The translations under genes and the position numbers were made by a program. From JAEXNA01 sp041676625 (lineage in GTDB: Bacteria; Vulcanimicrobiota; Xenobia; Xenobiales; JADMJV01), in contig JBAYRN010000004.1 of assembly GCA_041676625.1 (NCBI GenBank), positions 1-64,000 on the forward strand: DNA of 64,000 nt. Direction: 5' to 3'. Positions 33,756 through 41,616 of the stretch are shown piece by piece. The notes beneath the pieces are model-generated. The model was not told the origin of the DNA and did not search any database. It saw only the letters and a list, made by a program, of their open reading frames with translations. The number at the start of each line of letters is the position of its first letter. The first letter of the stretch is position 1.

Positions 33756-34514
33756 TCAACTAGGCCCATTTAGCAACGGATAAACTACAAACACTGCCGA
33801 CAGCAGGATCGCGGCGGCCACCATTTTTCGTAAGTTTTCGGGGTTGGACTCCTGCGAAACTTTCACGCCCATCAGACCGCCCAGTCCCATCCCTACGGCC
33901 AGGGCCAGTCCGGCAGGCCACGCGACCATGGATTGCCCCCAGAAAATAGCGAGCGCCGGTACCGTGACCGAGAGGTTCATCACGGTCTTGACCGCGTTGC
34001 CTCGCTTGAGGTCGTGGCCCAGCAGAGTGCTGGCAGCCAGGGAAAAGAATCCGGTGCCCGCCTGAATGAAACCGGCGTAGAGGCCGACCCCTGAAAACAG
34101 AGGGAAGGTCCAGTTTTTCGCCCAGACCTTCTTCTCTCGGCTCTGATCGGGCTTCTTGATGACGGTCCAACTGCCGAACAGCATGAGCACCGCCAGCACC
34201 ACCCGCAGGGTCCGGTCGGCGGTCTGGGTGGCCAGGTAGGCGCCGGCTATTCCACCCAGCATGGCCGGCAGGCAGAAGTACCACAGGTCCGAGCGCTTGA
34301 TCTGCCCCAGGCGCACGAACTTCGCGGCACTGGAAAGATTGCCGGCCAGGATACCGATCCGGTTGGTGCCGTTGGCAACCCCCGGGGGGAGCCCGGCCAA
34401 GATGAGAATGGAGAGAGTGAGATAGCTCCCACCACCGGCCACCACATTGATCACGCTGGCCACAAAACCGCCGATCAGTAGCACGGGGATATATAGCAGT
34501 TCAAACTGTTCCAT
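33756..34514 (-). CDS. TauE/SafE-family permease
   Basis: A 252-residue membrane protein with about eight hydrophobic helices. Conserved patterns are INVVAGGGSYLTLSIL and GVANGTNRIGIL in the first half and the related GLYAGFIQAGTGFFSL in the second, an inverted-repeat layout typical of TauE/SafE (DUF81) proteins. These export sulfite, sulfoacetate or related organic anions. No sulfur genes are nearby to fix the substrate. It is divergent from the S9 peptidase gene with 89 bases between the starts. Confidence 0.9.
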   Translation of the reverse strand: MEQFELLYIPVLLIGGFVASVINVVAGGGSYLTLSILILAGLPPGVANGTNRIGILAGNLSSAAKFVRLGQIKRSDLWYFCLPAMLGGIAGAYLATQTADRTLRVVLAVLMLFGSWTVIKKPDQSREKKVWAKNWTFPLFSGVGLYAGFIQAGTGFFSLAASTLLGHDLKRGNAVKTVMNLSVTVPALAIFWGQSMVAWPAGLALAVGMGLGGLMGVKVSQESNPENLRKMVAAAILLSAVFVVYPLLNGPS

Positions 34515-34603
34515 TCTGCGGGCTAAGTTCCGGACAGAGCCTTCCCGTACCCTTTGGTTTGAAAAAGAAGTTTTTCGTCTTCTTCGGAGAAGGCGCGAGC
34601 ACC

Positions 34604-36619
34604 ATGCGTAATACTGTCAATTTGTTCTTAGCTTTGCTGTTTGTCCTGGGGAGTTCGTCGGTCGTTTGGGCCGAGGGGCTGAGCACCCTGGACGTGGCCC
34701 GACTCAAGATGGTGGGGAGCGCCAAGCTTTCTCCCGATGGCGGATACATCGTCTACACGGTGGCCGAACCTCGGGACCCTTCCGAGTCCGACTTCGAGAA
34801 CGGCGCGGCCAAAAATATCGTGCACCTCTACAACACCAGGACCGGCCAGGACCGGGTGTTCATCGGAGCCGATGAAAACCTGCGCTCGGTTCAGTGGGCC
34901 CCGGACTCCAAGTCCCTGCTCTTTCTCTCCAAGCGAAACGCAGAGAAGCAGACTTCCCTCTACCAGATTCCGGTAGACGGAGGGGAGGCCCGGCGGGTGC
35001 TGAGTTACGAAAACGGTATCACTTCTTTCAGTCTCGCTCCAGACGGCAAGCGAGTTGCCTTCCTGGCCACCCAACCGGGGGACAAAGAGAAGAAGAAGCT
35101 GAAAGAAAAAGGCTTCAATCAAGAAGTTTTTGAGGAAGAGTGGCGCAACACCCGGATCTTTCTTTCTCGCCTGGAAGCCGACACCAAAGGGTTGGAGCCG
35201 CTGCCGGTGGAGGGTCACGTGAGCAGCCTGGCCTGGAGCCCCAAAGCAGGCGATGATCGCCTTTTGATCGTGAAAGCTCAAGACCCCAGCGTCGATGCGG
35301 ACCTCATGTATCGTCGGGCCTTCATCGTGGACCTCAAGGGTACACAACTAGCCGCCATTCAGAACCCCGGTAAGCTGGGGCAGATGGCCTGGAGCCCGGA
35401 CGGGGCACGAGTGGCTCTAGTGGCCGGGGTGGACATCAACGACCCCGACGACGCGGTCTTGTTCGTGGCCGACTCCAAGAGCGGCACCATGAAACCGCTC
35501 AGCGGAAGCCTGAAAGGTCGGGTGGACAACTTTTCCTGGAGTGGCACCGACAAGATTCTGGCGGCCACCAGTTTTGGTGCGGACTCCAAGCTCATGACCT
35601 TTTCGGTGGCCGGTGCTTCGAGCGAGGCCAAGTACGACCCGAGTTTAAACTACCTGGCGGTGGAGACCACCAACGGTGCGGTGGTCACGGTGGCCGATAG
35701 TGCGTCCCACCCCCGAGAGTTGTTTTTCAACGGCAAGCGTCTGACCGATTCCAACCCCTGGCTGAAAAGCCGCCAGTTGGCCCGGCAGAGCGTGGTGAAG
35801 TACAAGGCCAGGGACGGTCTGGAGATCGAGGGTATTCTGATCTCTCCGCTGGTTCCGAGCGGTCCGGCGCCTACCATTTTGGCTGTCCACGGGGGCCCTG
35901 AATCCCACTACGACGACGGCTGGTTGACCGCTTATAGTCTCCCCGGCCAGGTGGCCGCGGCCCAGGGTTACGCCGTGTTTTATCCCAACTATCGGGGATC
36001 CACCGGGCGGGGCGTGGAGTTTACCAAGAGCTCCCAAGGGGACCCTGCCGGTAAGGAGTTCGACGACCTGATCGACGCCGTGGATCATCTGATCGAGGCC
36101 GGCATCACGGACCGCGACAAGGTGGGCGTGACCGGAGGGAGCTATGGTGGTTACGCCACGGCCTGGCTCACCACCCGCCACACCGAGCGTTTTGCCGCCG
36201 GGGTCATGTTCGTGGGCATCTCGGACAAGATCAGCAAAGTCGGCACCACCGATATCCCGGATGAGGAGTACCTGGTGCACGCCCGCAAACGCCCCTGGGA
36301 CGCCTGGGAGTTCTTCGCCGAACGGAGCCCCATCCGCTACGTGAAGCAGGCTCGTACTCCACTTTTGATCATGCACGGCAAAGACGACCCCCGGGTTCAC
36401 CCTACCCAGTCCATGGAGCTTTTCCGGTTCTTGAAGGTGCTGAACCAAACCCCGGTTCGGCTGGTGCTGTATCCCGGAGAAGGTCACGGAAACCGTAAAG
36501 CGGCGGCCCGTTACGACTACAATCTGCGGATGCTGCGCTGGTTCGACACCTACCTCAAGGGCGAGGGCAAGGATAAGCCTGAAGTCGAGATCGATTACCA
36601 ATTTCCGAAGGCGGAGTAA
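34604..36619 (+). CDS. Secreted S9-family prolyl-oligopeptidase-like peptidase
   Basis: A 671-residue peptidase. The signal peptide (MRNTVNLFLALLFVLGSS then VVWAEG) predicts export. Residues about 30-370 form a beta-propeller with repeated WSPDG or WAPDS elements. The alpha/beta hydrolase domain follows, with Ser513 (GGSYGG), Asp595 (HGKDDPRVHP) and His628 (GEGHGNR). It resembles dipeptidyl or acylaminoacyl peptidases that cut short peptides. ATG 34604 is chosen because GGAGAAGG precedes it and the signal starts there; a longer frame from 34559 would hide the signal. The acetyltransferase gene follows after three bases and is probably cotranscribed. Confidence 0.93.
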   Translation: MRNTVNLFLALLFVLGSSSVVWAEGLSTLDVARLKMVGSAKLSPDGGYIVYTVAEPRDPSESDFENGAAKNIVHLYNTRTGQDRVFIGADENLRSVQWAPDSKSLLFLSKRNAEKQTSLYQIPVDGGEARRVLSYENGITSFSLAPDGKRVAFLATQPGDKEKKKLKEKGFNQEVFEEEWRNTRIFLSRLEADTKGLEPLPVEGHVSSLAWSPKAGDDRLLIVKAQDPSVDADLMYRRAFIVDLKGTQLAAIQNPGKLGQMAWSPDGARVALVAGVDINDPDDAVLFVADSKSGTMKPLSGSLKGRVDNFSWSGTDKILAATSFGADSKLMTFSVAGASSEAKYDPSLNYLAVETTNGAVVTVADSASHPRELFFNGKRLTDSNPWLKSRQLARQSVVKYKARDGLEIEGILISPLVPSGPAPTILAVHGGPESHYDDGWLTAYSLPGQVAAAQGYAVFYPNYRGSTGRGVEFTKSSQGDPAGKEFDDLIDAVDHLIEAGITDRDKVGVTGGSYGGYATAWLTTRHTERFAAGVMFVGISDKISKVGTTDIPDEEYLVHARKRPWDAWEFFAERSPIRYVKQARTPLLIMHGKDDPRVHPTQSMELFRFLKVLNQTPVRLVLYPGEGHGNRKAAARYDYNLRMLRWFDTYLKGEGKDKPEVEIDYQFPKAE

Positions 36620-36622
36620 CCC

Positions 36623-37783
36623 TTGCACTACCGACCCCTGCCAGAGGAAAAGATCGACGAGCTGGCCTCCATCATCTCGGAGTCTTTCAACACTCCAGCG
36701 GGCATCGCCCGGCCCTGGATCGAGGCCAGCGGTCTTCAGAACTGGCGGGTCATCGAAGAAGGAGAAGCAGCACTCGGAGGTCTGATGGTGATCCCCATGG
36801 GCCAGTGGTTCGGGGGGCGCGCGGTGAGCATGACCGGGCTTGCCGGGGTCGTGATCTCTTCTCTTGCCCGGGGTCGGGGAGTGGGCCGGCAGTTGATCTC
36901 CTCGACCTTGCAGGAGCTACGAGACCAGGGGGCCGCGCTGTCGGCGCTCTACGGATCCACCACCTCCTTTTACCGGGCCGCCGGTTACCAGCGGGCTGGA
37001 GCCAACTATCTACTGGAGGTTGAACTCAAGGGTCTCGACTTCAAGGCCGGTCCGCTGGAGATCTGGCCCCTGACCGACCAAGATAAAGCAGCCGAAGAGG
37101 CGCTCCAACACGATTGGGTTCAGCAGCAGGGTTGTCTGAAGCGAGGCCCCTATCTCTGGCATCGAGTGCGGGGGCCGCGAGGGGTCAAGGCCGAGCGCTT
37201 CGGCTTTTTCTCCGGTTCTCGCCTGGAAGGCTACGTCTACTGGATTCGTTCCGAATCGAAAGGCACCGACAACGAACTTCAGATCACTGACCTGGTCTTG
37301 ACCAAAGCGGAGGCCGAACAGACCTTCCTGGGCTTTTTGGCGGGCCATCGGGCCATGTTTTCCAAAGCGCGCTGGACCTGTCCGTCTTCCTTTTCTTGGC
37401 TTCTGGCTCTGGAAGAGCGCTGGCAGTACAGCATGAAGCTCCACGAGCACTGGATGCTGAGGATCGTGCACCTGGAAAAGGCTTTGGCTGAGCGGGGCTA
37501 CCCCGGTGGGCTCGAGGGAGAGCTTCATCTGGAGATCGAGGACCCGCTCCTCCCGGAGAACTCGGGTCGATGGCTCCTGAAGGTAAAGGGTGGAGTGGGG
37601 GAGATTCAATCCGGGGGAGAGGGCACCCTCAAGATGGGGATAGGGACCCTGGCTCCCCTTTACAGCGGCTTTCTTTCAGCGGCACAGTTGCGGGGTTCGG
37701 GTCGCTTGGAAGGGCCGGATGAGCAACTCGTTCTGGCCGACGGTCTTTTTCGCGGCAAACCCCACCTAGCAGATTTTTTCTAG
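36623..37783 (+). CDS. Eis-like GNAT N-acetyltransferase
   Basis: A 386-residue protein with the architecture of Eis (enhanced intracellular survival) acetyltransferases. An N-terminal GNAT domain (about 1-140) has the acetyl-CoA loop SSLARGRGVGRQL and the LYGSTTSFYRAAGYQ motif. A second GNAT-like domain and a C-terminal SCP2-like domain (about 285-386, ending in ADFF) follow. Eis enzymes acetylate amines of aminoglycosides or proteins, and the C-terminal carboxylate takes part in catalysis. The substrate here is unknown. TTG at 36623 starts three bases after the peptidase stop. The gene converges on the macro-like gene, and the stops overlap. Confidence 0.85.
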   Translation: MHYRPLPEEKIDELASIISESFNTPAGIARPWIEASGLQNWRVIEEGEAALGGLMVIPMGQWFGGRAVSMTGLAGVVISSLARGRGVGRQLISSTLQELRDQGAALSALYGSTTSFYRAAGYQRAGANYLLEVELKGLDFKAGPLEIWPLTDQDKAAEEALQHDWVQQQGCLKRGPYLWHRVRGPRGVKAERFGFFSGSRLEGYVYWIRSESKGTDNELQITDLVLTKAEAEQTFLGFLAGHRAMFSKARWTCPSSFSWLLALEERWQYSMKLHEHWMLRIVHLEKALAERGYPGGLEGELHLEIEDPLLPENSGRWLLKVKGGVGEIQSGGEGTLKMGIGTLAPLYSGFLSAAQLRGSGRLEGPDEQLVLADGLFRGKPHLADFF

Positions 37784-38907
37784 ATCTTCACCGAGTGGGG
37801 CTTAAGATACATGACCTCGCCTCCGAATTCGCGCACATCGTTGGTCGGTTTCTCCAGCGACATGGAGTGGGACAGGTCTCGCCCATTGACCACGACGAGC
37901 AGATCGCTCTTTAGTCTGCGGCGGGTCTCCCGGCAGGCCCACACGATGGCGTCCCAGATCAGTGGGGGTGGGTTGCCGAACACGCCCCCCCCGATCAGAG
38001 TCAGCACCGCGTAACGGCAACCGGAGGAGGCGGCCGCCAGCAGGGTGCCGAGATAGGCAGCGCGCTGCAGTTGGACCGTGATCGTGGACCAGGGCTCCCG
38101 GCTGAAGTCCACCTGTCCATAGAGGCCGGCGGCCAGGGTGGAGGTGAAGGCCTGGCCGATGAGGGGTGAGCCGGAAACGCCGCCATCCCAGTTGGCTCCC
38201 AGCACTACCTGGAGGTTTTCGTGATGACCGATCTCGATCTCTTCGAAGTGGTCTTGCAAGAGGTTGGCAAAGGTTTCGGGGTCGCTGACCCGAGCTGGGG
38301 TGAGGTAGCCGTTGTGGACCTGCGCCACCGAGTTCCAGGCCACCCGGTGGAGGAGGTTGAGTTGGGGGTGGTCGGTCTGTTGGACGAAGCGCGTTCCCTC
38401 CGGTCCCGGGGCCTGGTAATGCCGAAGCAGAGTGGCCGGAAAAGCCGAAATAGAGGCGCGTGGCCCCTGGGTGGGATCATCGAAATAGGCTTCCACTGGA
38501 ACCAATTGTGGAGAGGGGGCTTCCAGGCAGTTGTATTGAGAAGCGACCTGAAACAGACTGCCTGGAGGAGCAGAGGCCTGGAGGGCCCCGATATCGGTGG
38601 CCGGGTGGCTCCCCTCGAGCAGCCACAGGGCCAACTTCCCCGGCTCGGTCTGCTCTGGCATCCGGGCCCGGAGCTCTCCGATGTTGGGGCAACTGAACCG
38701 CCCGGCTTGATAGGAATCGAGGGTGGCGAAACCGGTCTGATCGAATTGAAACATCCCAGCCGGATCGCGCGCCACTCGGGCCTCCAGGTCGTGAACCAGG
38801 GTGCGCGCTCCTGGCTGCCGTGAAAGATTGAGTGGCTCTCCCCAGGCCTGGCGGATGCGAGACTGGGCCGCCTCCGACCCGTCGTAGCCGGTCAATGATT
38901 CAAGCAT
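37780..38907 (-). CDS. Macro-domain-like hypothetical protein
   Basis: A 375-residue cytoplasmic protein. Stretches such as LFQVASQYNCLE, AAYLGTLLAAASSGCRYAV and LTLIGGGVFGNP, followed by an Ile/Ala-rich helix, recall ADP-ribose-binding macro domains, where an AFGNP-like loop holds the ribose. The classical asparagine-rich N-terminal loop was not found, so the assignment is tentative. ATG 38907 overlaps the end of the histidine kinase gene by eight bases (ATGCTTGA), which shows translational coupling and argues against a longer frame from 38961. The pairing suggests a shared pathway. Nucleotide or ADP-ribose chemistry is possible but not demonstrated. Confidence 0.6.
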   Translation of the reverse strand: MLESLTGYDGSEAAQSRIRQAWGEPLNLSRQPGARTLVHDLEARVARDPAGMFQFDQTGFATLDSYQAGRFSCPNIGELRARMPEQTEPGKLALWLLEGSHPATDIGALQASAPPGSLFQVASQYNCLEAPSPQLVPVEAYFDDPTQGPRASISAFPATLLRHYQAPGPEGTRFVQQTDHPQLNLLHRVAWNSVAQVHNGYLTPARVSDPETFANLLQDHFEEIEIGHHENLQVVLGANWDGGVSGSPLIGQAFTSTLAAGLYGQVDFSREPWSTITVQLQRAAYLGTLLAAASSGCRYAVLTLIGGGVFGNPPPLIWDAIVWACRETRRRLKSDLLVVVNGRDLSHSMSLEKPTNDVREFGGEVMYLKPHSVKI

Positions 38908-40372
38908 GAACCGGATTTCGGCGCTCTCGGAGGGTATGCCTGGTGACCAGGGTGTAAGCACCCGATAGGGTCAGCATCAACGCCTGCGAAAGCTCCTCCG
39001 GAGAAAACTCCCCGCTGAGGTAGGCGCCGACTCCCAGGGCTTGGCCGCGGGCACCGTCGCCTCGCTGGCCGGTGGTCGCCAGCAGCACGATCTTGGCGCG
39101 ATCAGGGAGGAGGGGCCGTAGAGTCTCCACTTCATCAAAGCCGAAACTATCCAGGTGGATCAAGACGACACCGTTTCGGACGACCGGGAGCAATCGCAAG
39201 ACTTCTTGCCTGCTCCCGGCAGTCCAGATCCGCATGCCGTTTTCGGCTAAGCGGGCCCGCAGTTCACTTCGGCTTGCTCCCGGCGGTTGCACAATCAGCA
39301 CCGGTACTCCCTGCAGACTACCCTCCGGGACGAGTCTCTTGGCAGCTCCCCGGACCCGGCCGAGCTTCACCGAGAAAGTAAATTCGGTCCCTTCTGAGAG
39401 CTGACTCTGGACCTGGATCTCACCGCCCATCTGCTCCACTAGGCTGCGGGCGATGGATAGTCCAAGACCGGTCCCTCCGAACTGGTGAAAAGTGCTCTCC
39501 TCGGCTTGTTCATAAGGTTGAAAGATTCGCTGAAGGGCGCCGGTCGAGATTCCCACCCCGGAGTCGCGGATGCTAAACTCGGGGACCACTTGAGTGAGAC
39601 TCTTTGAGCGCAGCCGCACCGACAGGCAGACCACGCCGTGAGAGGTGAATTTGACGGCGTTGGAAAGCAGATTGGCCAAAATTTGGCGCAGCCGCCCCGG
39701 GTCTCCCACCAGGCGGCCCGGAAGTCGAGTGTCCATGAAAAACCGAAACTCCAGCCCCTTCTCCTCGGCCAGAAGGCGGTAGCTCTGGTACACGTTCTGC
39801 AAAAACTCTTCCAGTTCAAATTCGGTGGAGGAGAGTTGCAGGGTGCCTGAGCGCATCTTGGAGTAATCCAGAATGTCGTTGACCAGGGTCTGCAGAGAGC
39901 GGGTGGACTCGCGCACCATGGAGAGGTGTTCTCGGAGTTTTTGAGGGTCGGCCCCGGATCGCATGGCGAGTTGAGTGGCCAGAGAGATCACGCTGAGCGG
40001 GGAGCGCAACTCGTGGGTCACCTGGGCCAGGATCTGGCGGTTCCGCTCAAGGGAGCGCTCCTCCTTGATTCTCCAACTCCGATGCTGTTTGGCCCAAGAA
40101 ATGGCTAGGGAAAGAGTGTCCTTACTGATCTTTGAGGCGGGAATATGGGGTAGGGAAGAGTGTGAGTCGGCGACAATAAGAACCGGATTTTCCCCATCCA
40201 ACTGCTCTTGCCACCATCGAGGGAGTGTGGAGTGTTCTCTCCGGCCGGCAAAAATTACACAATCGATCTGCTCCTGGTCGGAGGGCTCTCGATAGATCCG
40301 GTAACCCGGCAATGAACCCAACAACCCTTCGAGAAACTCAAAATCCCCTTGTACCAACAGTAATAGATTCAA
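38900..40372 (-). CDS. Histidine kinase flanked by receiver-like domains
   Basis: A 490-residue soluble kinase. Residues 1-90 look like a degenerate receiver domain (MNLLLLVQGD start, no clear phospho-Asp). HisKA follows, with His120 (VTHELRSPLS), then HATPase_c with NLLSNAVKFT, DSGVGI and GGTGLGLSIA (about 240-340). The C-terminal part (355-470) is again receiver-like: VPVLIVQPP, and HLDSFG at the expected phospho-Asp strand. There is no transmembrane helix, so it senses a cytoplasmic cue or partner. It is divergent from an HD-GYP regulator gene with 112 bases between the starts, which is the likely output partner (inference). It is coupled to the macro-like gene by an 8-base overlap. Confidence 0.88.
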   Translation of the reverse strand: MNLLLLVQGDFEFLEGLLGSLPGYRIYREPSDQEQIDCVIFAGRREHSTLPRWWQEQLDGENPVLIVADSHSSLPHIPASKISKDTLSLAISWAKQHRSWRIKEERSLERNRQILAQVTHELRSPLSVISLATQLAMRSGADPQKLREHLSMVRESTRSLQTLVNDILDYSKMRSGTLQLSSTEFELEEFLQNVYQSYRLLAEEKGLEFRFFMDTRLPGRLVGDPGRLRQILANLLSNAVKFTSHGVVCLSVRLRSKSLTQVVPEFSIRDSGVGISTGALQRIFQPYEQAEESTFHQFGGTGLGLSIARSLVEQMGGEIQVQSQLSEGTEFTFSVKLGRVRGAAKRLVPEGSLQGVPVLIVQPPGASRSELRARLAENGMRIWTAGSRQEVLRLLPVVRNGVVLIHLDSFGFDEVETLRPLLPDRAKIVLLATTGQRGDGARGQALGVGAYLSGEFSPEELSQALMLTLSGAYTLVTRHTLRERRNPVHA

Positions 40373-40484
40373 CCCAGAATTTCACTTCTTAAGTCGGCCC
40401 GCTATCCCTGTATCAATACCTGAAGTTCCTTTCCGGCAGGATATCCTGATAGGGAGGAAAACCCAAAGTGCAAAGGGGCTTTGT

Positions 40485-41537
40485 TTGACTGAGAGTAGAA
40501 TTCTCATTGTAGATGATGACACAAGCGTTCACCGTGCTTTAAAGAGGCTTTTAGCCCGCGCCGGCTTCAACGAGGTAAAAGTTACCGACGAACCGGACCG
40601 AGTCATTGAGTTTTTTGAGACCTTTGATCCTGACCTAATGATTCTTGATCTCAATATGCCGGAGACGGACGGTTTCGCAGTGCTTACCCAACTCCGGGAG
40701 AAGAACCCCGAGCTTTTGATCAAGGTTCCAGTTATCGTGCTCACCGGCGAAGGTGGTCGCGACAACAAGCGCCACGCTTTAGAGTTGGGTGCGCGGGACT
40801 TCCTTTCCAAACCGTGTGACCCGGTGGAGCTTCAGATGAGGGTCAAAGGCTACCTGGAGATCCGCCACCTGCACCGGCGTCTGGAGTCCCACAACCAGGA
40901 ACTGGAGCGCCGAGTCCGGGAGCGCACCCGCGAACTGGAAGACTCGAAGTACGAGGTGATCCAGCGATTGATGGCAGCCGCCGAATATCGTGACGATGAT
41001 ACCGGTGAGCACATCCTGAGAATGAGCCAGTATTCGGAGCTGATCGCTTTGGAGTACGGGTTGGATGAAATAGCAGCGGACCGTATCCTTTGGGCCAGCC
41101 CCATGCACGACATCGGCAAGATCGGAATCCCGGATGCGGTGCTGCTAAAGCCGGGAAAGCTTACCCCCGAAGAGTGGGAACTCATGAAAACCCATTGTCA
41201 GATCGGGGCGGAACTACTGGGTGGGAGCAATTCCGAAACCCTCAGGTTGGCAGAGATCATAGCGCTCACCCATCACGAGAAGTGGGACGGTAGTGGCTAT
41301 CCGAGAGGGCTGCGAGGAGACGACATCCCTATCGAGGGAAGGATCGTGGCGGTGGCCGACGTGTTTGACGCCCTCACCTCGGAACGGCCTTACAAGAAAG
41401 CCTGGGCAGCCCAGGAAGCCATCGAAGAGATCAAGCGGTCCAGTGGATCCCATTTTGATCCGCAAGTGGTAGACGCTTTTATTCGCTGCTTACCGGGAGT
41501 GGAAGCCATCTCCAAGGCCTTTGGCAACGTTTTCTGA
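40485..41537 (+). CDS. Response regulator with HD-GYP domain
   Basis: A 350-residue RpfG-like regulator. The receiver domain (1-125) has phospho-Asp55 (ILDLNMPETDG) and the conserved Lys in FLSKPCD. A coiled-coil linker (about 125-160) leads to the HD-GYP domain with His208-Asp209 (MHDIGKIGIPD), the HHEKWDGSGYP signature (263-273) and GRIVAVADVFDAL. HD-GYP proteins hydrolyse cyclic di-GMP, which commonly controls motility and pili; the pilin genes in this window give a possible target (inference). The start is TTG. It lies upstream of the hybrid kinase gene on the same strand with a 79-base gap. Confidence 0.93.
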   Translation: MTESRILIVDDDTSVHRALKRLLARAGFNEVKVTDEPDRVIEFFETFDPDLMILDLNMPETDGFAVLTQLREKNPELLIKVPVIVLTGEGGRDNKRHALELGARDFLSKPCDPVELQMRVKGYLEIRHLHRRLESHNQELERRVRERTRELEDSKYEVIQRLMAAAEYRDDDTGEHILRMSQYSELIALEYGLDEIAADRILWASPMHDIGKIGIPDAVLLKPGKLTPEEWELMKTHCQIGAELLGGSNSETLRLAEIIALTHHEKWDGSGYPRGLRGDDIPIEGRIVAVADVFDALTSERPYKKAWAAQEAIEEIKRSSGSHFDPQVVDAFIRCLPGVEAISKAFGNVF

Positions 41538-41616
41538 GCGACCGACTGCTTTGCTGCGAGAACTCATCGGGGAGGTCATCGGTGGAAGTAGTGGAAGCGT
41601 CTACTGAGGGTAGATA

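Noticed and set aside
35645..36628. Long minus-strand open frame of 327 codons
   Set aside because: Antisense shadow of the S9 peptidase catalytic domain.
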